Shown here: piece after piece, positions 11,598 through 22,440 of the stretch | Layout of the letters: each line of letters begins with the position of its first letter | How positions within the stretch are numbered: position 1 is the first letter of the stretch | Assembly: GCA_011009095.1 (NCBI GenBank) | Contig: VTPC01091013.1 | Location: forward strand, 1-64,000 | From: Ignelater luminosus | Lineage: Eukaryota; Arthropoda; Insecta; Coleoptera; Elateridae | Length of the DNA: 64,000 bases | Direction of reading: 5' to 3' | The notes under the pieces: model-generated | What the model saw: the letters and a program-made list of their open reading frames with translations, nothing else | Databases searched by the model: none | Told to the model about the DNA's origin: nothing | Made by a program: the position numbers and the translations under genes

Positions 11598-11898
11598 TAT
11601 CTAAACGTGTGTTCTCGTTGAATATAAAATTTTCTTACTCTAGAACTCCAAGCAAATAATATATGCAAATAGATTGACAAAAAAGTCGGTAAAGAAATAT
11701 CCAATTTGATAAACTCTTGAACAATCATTTTGCAGAGTATAAAGACCCATTAGTGTAGAAATCATTGCAAATGCAGTAAATAAATACTTAAGGGAATGTA
11801 CTAGTGATAAAATGTAAGTACAGATTTTGGGGGAATGGGCGGCCCATATCAAGCGCAAGGAATATTAATGCAGTAGGTCATGATTTTTCTCCTATAGT

Positions 11899-12717
11899 CA
11901 GTGTTAGACATAGATACTCTAGATATAGATACTAGTATTTTAACAATTCTTTATCTAGATAAAAGTAATTGATAAATCAACATCCTAGTATCTAGATAAG
12001 TACATATAAGATATTGGCTTGGAAATTGTATCTAGATACTAGCCCAAACAGTAGATAAATAGATAGACAATATAACATGTTAGAAAAGATCACTTTGTTT
12101 TTGTGTTTTAAAGTACTCAGTTGATGTAATCGAACCACTCAACAGTTTTTGACTGGGGCAAAACTTATATTTTACTTAATCTTGTTTCCAATTGGCCATC
12201 TCAACTATTTCGAAACATTTACCATGAGAGATTACGGTTACCAAACGTTGTACAGTTGTAGAAACATCGATCTCTTTTTTTAAATTCATTCTATTAGCAC
12301 GGACCCTACATAATGGTATTAATCGTAATGCTAATGATTGTATGAACGAAAAAGCAAAACAATATTTAAACTTTAGTGTCTCGTGCACAGAATTTGGCCA
12401 ATTTGTCACCTCGGGTCAGCAGCAACGCCGAAATACTTTTAAAATAAAATCAATTTAGAGAGAATTTTGTATAATGCCTACTTATAAATTTAGATTTCTG
12501 GATAACCGGAATCATATTTAAAAATACAATAGTATTATAGTACCTGAAAAAGTATCTTTAACTGGTCTATAGATACTTGATGAAAGTAGGAAGAATGATC
12601 TCTAGATACAAATAATAAATCTTTAAATAATTTGGTATCTAAATATAGAGTAAGATACAATACTTAGTATCTAGATAGTATCTACAAAACTCTTTATCTA
12701 GATACTGCCTAACACTG
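11899..12717. mobile_element. non-autonomous hAT element, 819 bp
   Basis: Ends CAGTGTTAGACATAGATAC and, reversed, CAGTGTTAGGCAGTATCTAG, with a perfect 8-bp duplication CCTATAGT at 11891-11898 and 12718-12725. CAGTGTTAG ends with an 8-bp duplication are diagnostic of hAT. Both subterminal zones (11900-12070 and 12550-12717) carry about eight or nine copies of a TATCTAGATA motif, probable transposase-binding sites. The centre has no convincing hAT transposase; 12176-12409 is open on the minus strand but unrecognised. Confidence 0.93.
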
Positions 12718-12725
12718 CCTATAGT

Positions 12726-13271
12726 CTTTGATTCTTTGATTCCTGTAATGTACTGATTTGTTGGTTAGTACACTGTACTTTCTTTTGCCTGACAATTATT
12801 TCGACAACCATAAATATAAGGAATTATGTCGATGTTAGCTACTATTACCTATGTAGCGAAGTTTTACCACAATGTATGCCAAAAATCCCTAAATATTATT
12901 TTGAAAATGTTTTTCAAAAATGATAAACTTAAATTTCTCATAAGAAAAGTTAGTACAAAAAACTTATTTTATAAGACCATTGTCCCATTCGTTCTTTGGA
13001 AAGCTCGTGCAGAAACTAAGGAACTTATATCGTAAAACATGTTTTTCTAAATACACTAATTCAGCACTTAGTTAATTTCTATGGTCACTGTATTGAAAGC
13101 AAACACAACTTGTTATAGTAGAAGAAACCATTTAAGTATATCAGTAGGTACAAGCAATAAAACTAGAAACAAAAATAACTAGGTAACTAAAGTAGGAAAA
13201 AAACATTGGAATACACATATAGACATGATACAAATACAAATAAATGAGAAATTGGCATAATTTGTGATCTA
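12726..13271. other. downstream of FUT8, no gene
   Basis: AT-rich segment that must include the FUT8 3' UTR. No perfect AATAAA on the FUT8 strand was found close to the stop, so its poly(A) signal is unassigned. A short plus-strand frame at 12826-13035 has no recognisable product. Confidence 0.45.
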
Positions 13272-15038
13272 TCACTTATTAAAATAAAAAGATGCAGGTA
13301 CTTTCTTTTCCATTCTATTATACGTTTCTGGATAAGGCGGAAATTTGGCTGTTGCAACTTTGTCTTTCACTTTAAAAGTAGGGAACAGTCCCGTCTGATT
13401 AGTACGTAAATTTCTTCCTCTAAAATATCCGTTCCAGAGGTTACTGAAAATGCTCACCAAATCACCGGGCATTAACTGTATTTCACCAAATCGATGAGTA
13501 TCATGTGCCATGACCACCATACAAATGTGAAGAGATTGTCCACCAAAATAATACATGTCATCTAATGATTTCCACTTTGTCGAAGCGTCCCAGAAATGGT
13601 TTTGCATTATTTCGTAAGCTAACTTACACATATTTGATGAAAATGTACAAACTATAAAATCACTCATTGATAGCATGTATACGTCAAGAATAACTCCTTC
13701 TAAAGATGTTGGAGAATACCTAATAGATAGAGTAGCAGTCTCAGATATGACCGGGTCACCTAAAATTTCATAATGTGGATATTTGGTTCTAGCTTCGACA
13801 ATAACCTTTGGATCATCTGTAGCTAAGTATATTCGTCTCTTATTTATTTTCTCTTTTAACTCGAGCTGGTTGTAATATTCATCAACTACATTCATGTATT
13901 CTTCTATGCTGTGATATGATGCTTCAATACCGATTTTATCAGTTCTCCTCACGTGCACACCCACAAGAGGCCTTTTAAAACTAAGATTTGCTGTAGCGTT
14001 TTGAAGAAATGCTGCAGTCTTTTCCTGCGGGCGATAAACATATTTTAAAATCTGTCCAACCCACCATACAAAAGGATTGCCATGTAATCGAATCAGTCGT
14101 GGTGCTAAGTCCTCTGGTATGGCTAATGGCAGATAAGAAGGTCTCGGCAAAATAGAATTGATTAAAGGTAGATTTAACACTTGACTGTGAGCATCTCCAG
14201 GCCAATCAGTAGAATCCTCTTCGTTAATGTCTATACACGTATTACTAATCGGTTTAAATACTTCTTCCCAGCCATCTATATGATAATTCCATTCATCAGA
14301 TTTCAATATTAAAGTTCTTTGAGTTCCGTAGGCAACTATAAAACAGAATACAATGTGATGCAATTGACATCCAAAACCACAATACACATTTAAATTGCAA
14401 ACTGCTTTTTTAGCTTTTCTACAATCCGGTGGATTTTGTAGGTGGTAAAACCTTCTTTGTACTAAATTATTTAATTTATTGACCTCCTTTTCACGCCATG
14501 TCGCATATCCATCAGCTTCTGCTAACTTATTCATGTCATGCAATAACCATCTTATATGTTGTGCAACTAAATCTAATATGTGATGCAAAGATGGTAATAG
14601 TTCTGGGGCATTCATACTAGCTAGTATTTGCAATTTTATAACTTCTGAATTAATAAAGGACCGTAACTCTTTAATATTATTTGATATTCTTCGACGTAAT
14701 ATTTCATACTGCGCAGGAGGATCTTCCTTTTGAACTACATAATCAACCTTATCATTACGTACAAATTCATCAGCTTTAATTATGTGTTGCTGAAAATTCT
14801 TTAAAACTTGTTGTTGATCAATTTTAAGATTTTCTAATCTTGCCTGAAGTTCTAAATTTCGTTTTCTAAAAATATCAAGATCTTCAAGAGTTTTATTTAA
14901 GAGTTCTGCAACGTTTGTCTCTGTTGAAGATAGGAGTATTGTTAACATTGGAAAAATTGTGATTAACAAAATCAACAATAGGAGTGCTAACATCTGATAC
15001 CATTGTAACGAAATTAGTTGTTTTGAAATTGTGTTCAT
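13272..15038 (-). CDS. FUT8: alpha-1,6-fucosyltransferase (FUT8 family)
   Basis: Golgi type II membrane enzyme that transfers fucose from GDP-fucose to the innermost N-acetylglucosamine of N-glycans (core fucosylation; GT23). The 588-residue frame is close to the family's usual length of about 575-620. Order: short cytosolic tail, hydrophobic anchor (about residues 15-38), coiled-coil stem, catalytic region with VCNLNVYCGFGCQLHH and GVHVRRTDKIG (GDP-fucose binding), SDFIVCTFSSN, then a C-terminal SH3-like domain (MPGDLVSIFSNLWNGYFRG). The ATG at 15038 is preferred; eight upstream codons are open but start with TTG. The gene is uninterrupted by introns and lies within a Sema-1a intron on the same strand, so it needs its own promoter; it may be an old retrocopy or a naturally intronless locus. 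No disabling change was seen. Confidence 0.96.
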   Translation of the reverse strand: MNTISKQLISLQWYQMLALLLLILLITIFPMLTILLSSTETNVAELLNKTLEDLDIFRKRNLELQARLENLKIDQQQVLKNFQQHIIKADEFVRNDKVDYVVQKEDPPAQYEILRRRISNNIKELRSFINSEVIKLQILASMNAPELLPSLHHILDLVAQHIRWLLHDMNKLAEADGYATWREKEVNKLNNLVQRRFYHLQNPPDCRKAKKAVCNLNVYCGFGCQLHHIVFCFIVAYGTQRTLILKSDEWNYHIDGWEEVFKPISNTCIDINEEDSTDWPGDAHSQVLNLPLINSILPRPSYLPLAIPEDLAPRLIRLHGNPFVWWVGQILKYVYRPQEKTAAFLQNATANLSFKRPLVGVHVRRTDKIGIEASYHSIEEYMNVVDEYYNQLELKEKINKRRIYLATDDPKVIVEARTKYPHYEILGDPVISETATLSIRYSPTSLEGVILDVYMLSMSDFIVCTFSSNMCKLAYEIMQNHFWDASTKWKSLDDMYYFGGQSLHICMVVMAHDTHRFGEIQLMPGDLVSIFSNLWNGYFRGRNLRTNQTGLFPTFKVKDKVATAKFPPYPETYNRMEKKVPASFYFNK

Positions 15039-15062
15039 TTTTATATAAAAACAGATATTCAA

Positions 15063-15521
15063 GACAGCAAATAAGAAATAACCAAAGAATTTAAATCTTG
15101 AAATTTGTCAGTGTTGACAGTTGATTCTTTGAAATCACTCATGAAGCTTTATGGTTGTCGGTTATAGAAAGCTATGTCAGCAGCTGTCAATGCCGAAATT
15201 TGGTTATTTGTAACGTAACAACAATAAGAATAACCAAGCAACTGCATGTCTTGCCAACTTTCGAATACTTTGATAGGTATTATAGAAAAATGAAAACGTA
15301 GGTCCCACTATCTGTAAATAAAGTTGCTAGGTAACAACTCTTGCAATTATAGTCATTGGCTCTAGTAAGAACGGTAGCAAATTTTTATTTTTTTATTTGC
15401 ATTGCTTGGTAACCACTATGAGTTACAGAATTGAGGAGAACTATTATATCTTCTTGTAAGAATCTTTTCAACTAACTCCGAAGGAGTCGTTACTGAATTT
15501 GCAGTCTGTCTGTCTGTGTCT
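15063..15521. other. upstream of FUT8, probable promoter region
   Basis: Sequence 5' of FUT8 inside the Sema-1a intron. It should contain the FUT8 promoter, but no clear TATA box or initiator could be singled out. Confidence 0.35.
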
Positions 15522-15750
15522 GGCCGCATTTTTTGTCAAATTTTGAAATTTTGACTTCAGATTTGGATTCTACATCAAAAACTAAAGACAATAATTGGAT
15601 AACTCTTCGTGAACATGGTCAAAATGGCTGCCGAAAATTGGGAAATTTTCAAAAAATCTTTTTTTACTTTAAAATCGTGTTCTACATCAAAAATAAGAGA
15701 AACGTATACTTTTAGTTTGCATGGTCAAAATGGCCGCCGAAATTTGAAGA
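15522..15750. repeat. tandem repeat, about 112-bp unit, 2.5 copies
   Basis: TTCTACATCAAAAA occurs at 15568 and 15680, giving a period of about 112 bp. Each unit contains CATGGTCAAAATGGC(T/C)GCCG; a partial unit precedes at 15522-15567. Copies are about 75-85% alike. No protein is supported: frames crossing it follow the repeat. Confidence 0.7.
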
Positions 15751-17946
15751 AAGTAACAAAACAGGAGGAGTTTGTTATGGTTATGCTTTGCATTCGCAGT
15801 TGTTTTTACTTCTAGTTTAATCAAAAGTGGTATTGGTTTTTCGTTTTTTTTTGCATACATAAACACGAACTCATTTTAGTTTCAGTAATGTACAATATGG
15901 GCTACAGCACAACACATCTAAAACGAAAAAAGTCAAGATGGGTCAAAAACTTGCAAAGATAGATTTCATACGTTGTCTTTGTAAGTTGTAAAAATATACT
16001 GGACGTTCCAACTCAAATTAAAAAGCTAGAAAACTAACAGATGCGTCAAATGTACTATTTGGATAATCTTTTTTACTTGTTTACTGAAAAACTACGATAT
16101 TTATCATCTTTATTTTATTCCTTAAAGGCTGAATGCAGAATAGAAACATTTAATAGACATTTGAAATAAGAAGTAATATTTTTAACAGCTCTCCGTTTTT
16201 TACTTACAAAAGCGCCATACTATATTCTTTTACAGCATAATTTTAATTTTATTGTTTTCTTTTCTTTACAACATGAACGTAAAGTTTGATGTTTCCTTGG
16301 AAGTTGGCCTTATATCATTACATAAAGAATGCAAAAAAAAGCTAATACTCGACAATTTAATTAAGTAAATTGGTAACAGGTACTGCTTTGAGTTGTCATG
16401 GATTGGCAGTAATGGAAATGAAGAATCCCCTCATTTACTTCCGTCACTTGTTTGGCCTTTTCGATACTAAATGTCCTACTTTTTTCTCTTATTTCTTTTT
16501 TTTTAATAAAATAAGGATAACATCCAACAGTAGTAAGAAGCAAGTTTTCCTCGAGAAATACTTCGTTTAAAATTTACTGAGGGTATAAATTCAAGGATAT
16601 ATTTTTACTTTGTATAATAACAAAGTTAAAACGCCAGAATAAACTCCCCCTTATATTTTATAAAGTCACGCTAACAACAGCGCAGCAAATCAGCATTTTA
16701 GTATGCAAGGATATATACTCGCTATAAACTAAGGATTACTTTAATAAGTATAAAAATAAAACTGGAGGCATCCTATTTAAACTTTAAAATCAAGTCGGGA
16801 CGGTTGCTTAAGATTATGCACTCTTTTATGACAATAAGTTATCGGCATAAACGCTTATATGGAACATTTCTAGTTTATGTTTGAAAGAAAGAGCGCAAAA
16901 TAAGTTAATTACATCTTACATCCTACCATTAGACTTCCTTTAAACGTCAAAACTCACCCACCGTGATTGCCTTCCAGACTGATTAGTTTTCTTTCCGATC
17001 GCAGAAGAGAGAATTCGCAGTAACTTTAGAAATTATGAAATAATAATTTATCAGTACACGTCTACTCGTGCTTTACGATCTTCAACATAAACCAAAATAA
17101 ACTGCGACCAACAACAAAAGTAAATATAATAAAGTAAGAAAACCAATTATAGTTTAGCGGAAGTTCGAAAAACATGACGGGAAATTTAATTTTCTCAACA
17201 CCACCGCGTCTGTGAAACAGATTAGCCAGGATTAAGAATACTTTGTCGCAATAAGCATTCTAATATTCAGGTTATCTGTAGAAACCATACACACTGAGTT
17301 TAATTATCTACATACACTGCGCCAGCACTGACCTAGCTGCTTAGTGTTAATTGTCTATTTACTGATATTCAGCGCAGGATTGCATAGAGAATATGCAACA
17401 AATGTGTTTTCGAGTTGCAATGCCCATTTCAAAATGTAACCCAATTTAGAATATTAGAATACATTAATTTAAAATAAATTAATGCAAGCAAATTTGTACA
17501 ATTCGTATTTTAAAAAAGTTTATTTTTGTATTTTCTTCAGAACATATTATTTTTGAGTAAACTTTCATTCTTTATCTCTTATTTTAATTTAGATTTTGTG
17601 CTTCGAGCAATCTCCTATCAAACCGAAAATGTAAATATTTAAGCACTCGAAGGGCTTTAAAATAAAGGTCTTAATAAAAATGTAAAGTAGTTTAGTATTA
17701 TACAGAGAAATATTTTTTAGTGACGTAACACGAATTTTCAGAGAAGTATGTATCTCCGTCCTCGATATCAGTATCAAGTATAAACTGCGCAGAAAAGTAA
17801 GCGTTTCCGACAATTACAATGCAGAAAGTTCCATTTAAATATCGTGCGTTGTTTTTAAGATATCAAGGAAATAAGACACGGCACTGACAGAATAAGTCAG
17901 TTTTATTCGAAAATGGTGCCTCCTGTGAAAAATATGTAAAATATAT
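15751..17946. other. intron, no gene recognised
   Basis: AT-rich Sema-1a intron. No coding segment, RNA gene or bounded transposon was identified on either strand. Confidence 0.5.
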
Positions 17947-20215
17947 GAAGGTCTCAGAGCCAAACTAGTCTAATCCACACATTAAAAAAAAACGCGCTGA
18001 TGGTTGCATTCTAGCAAAATTATGTTATGATTTGATTTGGCAAAGTGCCTAACCCACGATGATAATAAACACTTGTTGCCATCTAGTAATTACTTTTGGA
18101 ACTATGCATTTCTTTATATGTGAATGCGTTAAAAACGCCTAACCCTAAAAAGTGGCCGACGACAGTATTTTGAATGTGGAAAGTGATGCAGTATTTTCAG
18201 ATTTTAGTGATGTTGACCCTAACTTTGAACCAGGAGACTTAAGCAATAGTGATATAGGTCAGTTATAAATTATATTCTTTATATTTTTGTAAGCTGATAG
18301 AAATGTTTTAATACGAAAAATGTACATTACGGTTATATGTGGCTTAGGCGATTTTGCCCCAAGCAATAATTTTGGTTTAGAAAACAATAATAAGAGTTAT
18401 AACATAAATTACGTTGGTTTGTATTTTCAGAAAATGAAGAAGAACGTACGCCTCGAAAGAGAATTGGACAAGAAAATAAGCATATGAAGAATATAAGAAA
18501 GTATAATTGAGGTCCAGTGATGGCACACCATTTGAGGACAGAAGAGGTCGGCATGCTCCTCATAACAAATCAGACTCAGAGAGTATTCAACATTTAAAAC
18601 ATTTTATTAACACCATACCTGCTTATAACTCACACTGCAGCAGGAAAGACAATGAACAAAGAAAATACCTTGCACCTGGTTTAAATATGAAAATTCTATA
18701 CGATCTGTATGACAAAAAATGTTTGGAAGAACAACCCTTGTCGTTATGCGTGTTTAGACGTATTTTTAACACAAAATTCAATTTACATTTCCATGGACCT
18801 CAAACTAATACATGTCAGACTTGCGATCATTCTATAAATGGTTACGTTAATGCTGCCGACAAAAATAAATACTTAGCTGAAAAAGAACTACACCAACGCA
18901 AAACTGAGGCAGCTAAAGAAAGCAGAAAACGAGACATTGAGAGGTCACTTCGTGAAAAATCAATAAAAGTATTTGTTTTTGACTTGCAGAAGACATTGCC
19001 AACACCTGTATTGTCCACAGGAATAGCCTACTACAAAAGGCAGCTGTGGACATACAACTTATGCGTGCACGATGAAATAGCAAAAACTGGTTTCAAGTAT
19101 ATTTGGAATGAGACTATAGCTTCTCGTGGAGCTCAAGAAGTAGCCTCATGTCTTATTCAACACATACAAAAATTTGTTCCAGGAGATATTAAAAGATTAA
19201 TTTTCTATAGTGATAGCTGCGGCGGACAAAACCGAAACATAAAGATCATATTGCTTCTTGCTCATTTATTAGATAATTCAACACATTTACAACTTATTGA
19301 CTTCAAGTATTTTATACCAGGTCACTCCTTTTCATCATGCGATCAGAATTTTGCAGTAATTGAAAAGGCAAAGAAATTTCATCCAGATATTTTTATACCT
19401 GATCAATGGGTTGATATAATTGCCACCGCCAAAAAAACACAAACCAAATTTGTTGTTCAAAATATGACAACTAAAAAGTTTGTGTCATCTCGTTCTTTGG
19501 AGCGAAGTATAACTAATCCTAAATATGAGATGGATCAGGTTAGAAAAAGGGTTACCAACTGTTCTAAAATACAAGACTACCCACCAAGAAGATGTTGCGT
19601 TTTTGCAAATTGACATAACAAAAAGATCTCGTGGGTGGCAGGGTAAATTTGGCAACATACGTTTAGATCTCATCTCCTCTTCCCAGATGGACGTCAACTT
19701 CAAAAAGAAAAAGTTGAAAATGTTAATGAACTTTTAAGATATATTTCACCTGTTTACAATGAGTTTTATCTGAACTTAAAATGTGAAGATATTCCAGTTG
19801 AGGACAATGGGCTATTGGGAGAAGACGATGAAGAAAACTAATGACGAAATGTGTTAATATTTATGTAATCTTTAAAAAATGTTAATGTTCTATTGCAATA
19901 AAAATATCACTTTTGCATTAGTGTTTATTGGTTTTATGTTGAAATATAACTTCCTTTCTAATTCGCCTAACCAACAAATTTTCTAAAAAAACTGCCAAAA
20001 ATGACTACAATAATATAATTCAAACAATTAGTATACAACATAATATTTATTGTTTACTTTAATGTTAATTATTTTCTACATGCTTTCTAATTGGATAAAA
20101 TGAATCTTGAGTGAAAAAAATTTACAAATAAATTTACAACAGTATTCAGACTTTAAGGTTATTTTTCTCCAAATTGCATAATTATGGGTTAGGCTACTTT
20201 AGCTCTGAGTCCTTC
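17947..20215 (+). mobile_element. DUF7869-type TIR transposon, copy 1 (2269 bp)
   Basis: Ends GAAGGTCTCAGAGCCAAAC and, reversed, GAAGGACTCAGAGCTAAAG continue as inverted repeats for about 38 bp. Both ends are flanked by ATAT (17943-17946 and 20216-20219), a possible 4-bp duplication in a low-complexity TATA context. GCCTAACC recurs near both ends (18048, 18137, 19974, and reversed at 20184-20195). A plus-strand gene of two or more exons fills the element. The termini match copy 2 at 59666-62260 (GAAGG-CTC-G-GC pattern). Superfamily is unresolved; a 4-bp duplication would be compatible with Sola-like elements, which is only a suggestion. Confidence 0.85.
18152..19856 (+). pseudogene. DUF7869-like transposase gene, frameshifted
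   Basis: Exon 1 (from 18152) encodes an acidic stretch (ADDSILNVESDAVFSDFSD) and joins through a GT/AG intron (18258-18430) to exon 2. The expected ATG reads GTG. The main frame 18507-19613 has a CQTC pair (about residues 103-106), VFVFDLQKTLPTP (Asp159), YYKRQLWTYNLCVHD, FYSDSCGGQNRN (Asp236) and IPGHSFSSCDQNF (Asp279), an ordering that suggests an RNase H-like fold. Frameshifts near 18507, 19535 and 19680 break it; the corrected downstream frames continue to an acidic C-terminus ending at 19841. The family is common and multicopy in insect genomes as remembered (DUF7869). A poly(A) signal AATAAA lies at about 19899. Confidence 0.8.
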
Positions 20216-20219
20216 ATAT

Positions 20220-22090
20220 ATAAAAAGTTCAATGATTCACTTCAGACACTTTGGCCTAATAAGAACATAAAAACATCATATATACATTGCTGTGGATCTT
20301 GAACAGTTAATCAAAAAATTTAGATAGGGTTTGAAGAACTTAAAAATCTACTTTTGTGTCAATTTTGACTATATCTGTATGTTTTGCAACTTTTAGTTCT
20401 GTGTCGATTTAATTTAAGAAATGCTTAGTTTAGCTCTAACTTGTTTTATCGGTTTAAAGAAGAGAAATAAATAATCTGATTTGCTCAGTGCTTGTCAATA
20501 AAATCTCTACTGCAGCACTTTATATGTTTCAACAGTTACAATTGATGATAGGTTTAGATTACATTAATTCTATGAGTAAACTTGTTGAGATGGCATGACA
20601 TGTTTACTTGACATTTTCTATCTTGCAAGTTTGTAGTATATCTGATGTTAATTAAAACAAAGAAAATTTGCCTGACAACAAGAAATTGGGATGTTGCTTG
20701 TACTGCATATTCCTTTTGAGAACAATATGAAACTTACTCCTAATAACTATTCAAAACGACTTTGTCTACACATGCAAAAATAAAATATGCAAAGTAAATC
20801 AGACGGGATTTGCACTTTCCTTGTCAATATGATTTTCCTTTATGGAGATGCAGGACAAAGCGTTAATAGTTCTAGTTATGAGGAATAAAAGAAGCAAAAG
20901 TGACTTAGATGGGATTTGCTCTAAGCTGTCGAGAAGTAATTTAGACAAGTTTGAAGGCTTTTGTTTTTTTATTTTCCTACGGTAATTCTTTTATCCAAGA
21001 ATGTATGCTCTAGAGTATATGCGTCCACATCAAATTTCATCTTCTTAACTCCTCTCGTTCTGCCGCTAGGAATTTTGTTAGTTCGGATTTGGAATCTCTC
21101 TAGCGTCGACACTTCAAATGAGGAAAATCTGTTGTGGTAGTGACTGTATATGTACATAAGAACACTATAGGAATGGAAGTATGAAACGACGTTTCGATAT
21201 CTCTCAGACAGTCCTACTTTATCTACTCCAAACGTATGCCTATGGAACTTCTTCAACTTCGGCTAGCTTAAAACAATGGCGGGGAAAGGTCTTTAAATAC
21301 AGTGCCATTACTCAAACTTACACTAAGATCTACACAGATCCTCAGTTCTGTATTCTTTCTTCTTCTACTAAAGAGGTGTGGTATCTATTAGGGCTTATTG
21401 GGAACATAAGTATATGCAAAAACTATCAAGATCGGATCAGTAGTTTTCTGGTGCGCCAGTTCTCCGAACATAACTGGCAATTAATGAAAACCTTCCAAAT
21501 CAGTATCCAACATTAAAGATTTTGAGCATCTTTTGCACTGTAGTATAGATTAAGGGTTAGTCCTACTAACTGTTTTGAATGATTTTCAAAATGAGGTAAG
21601 ATTTTAGAAAAATTCCAAACCATTTCATTGGACCACTCACGATGAAGGAGATTGAAGATTGAACCAATATCCATCGTAGAAGCAATCTCGTCTTTAATTT
21701 TCAAATTTTATTCTTTTTTTAAATTTAGTAAATCAACCAGTCACACACGACTGTAATCAAAAGAACCTCTAACATTTCGACAGGCAAAAGAGATGTACAG
21801 AAGCGAGCAGGCAGTTTGTTTACATACTATTCGACATTTTCTTATGGCTCATGTGAAGAAATGACAAAGTCAAGTAAGTAAAGTTTGTTTAAAATAAAAA
21901 TGCTTCTAGTAAACACTATAGTTAACAAAAAGTCTAAAAATAAATTTTCGTCAGACTACCTCTACAATGCAAAATATAAACTGTAATAGACTAATATTTT
22001 GTCTTACAAAAACAAAACAATTTAAATATGCGTTTGGGAAATCTGCTGAAAGAGAAATTTATCCTGAAAAAATTGTTATTCAATACTTAC
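20220..22090. other. intron, no gene recognised
   Basis: Right part of the 11.3-kb Sema-1a intron. Overlapping frames of 60-110 codons occur at 20969-21704 on both strands, with slightly higher GC than the flanks, so a decayed retroelement is possible, but no motif identified one. Confidence 0.4.
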
Positions 22091-22232
22091 GTATTTCGTT
22101 GAAATAAAAGGGAAATTCTCCTGTGACTGAACAGTTTAACCTAGATTTAAGGAAGGAAGTCCAGCGGTTTCGGAATCTATGAGGTCCACCACGATCGTAT
22201 TTACAAACTCGTGCAACTCGTGAGTAAACAGC
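22091..22232 (-). CDS. Sema1a: Sema-1a exon, sema domain ([10 protein letters not shown])
   Basis: Acceptor AATTTCAG, phase 0. It encodes [20 protein letters not shown], then [12 protein letters not shown], ending FYFNEI plus one base before GTAAGT. It lies 209 bp from the piggyBac element (22441), isolated between two introns of more than 11 kb. Confidence 0.95.
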
Positions 22233-22440
22233 CTGAAATTAATGGAAATTAAGTTAACATAGTGTTTTTCTGTTTATATAAAGGGAAGTTAGACTTTTAT
22301 ATAATTATGATTCTCTACGCATTTACAAAAGCACACGGTTATTTGCAAACTCTAGAATAAATATCGCATAAATCTATTTACTTATAGAAATGATTTTTTC
22401 TTTTGATAATTACGCCACAAAAAATAACTTTGCAAATAAA

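Noticed and set aside
20969..21704. Cluster of overlapping frames considered as a retroelement
   Set aside because: No reverse transcriptase, protease, integrase or gag motif could be read in any frame.
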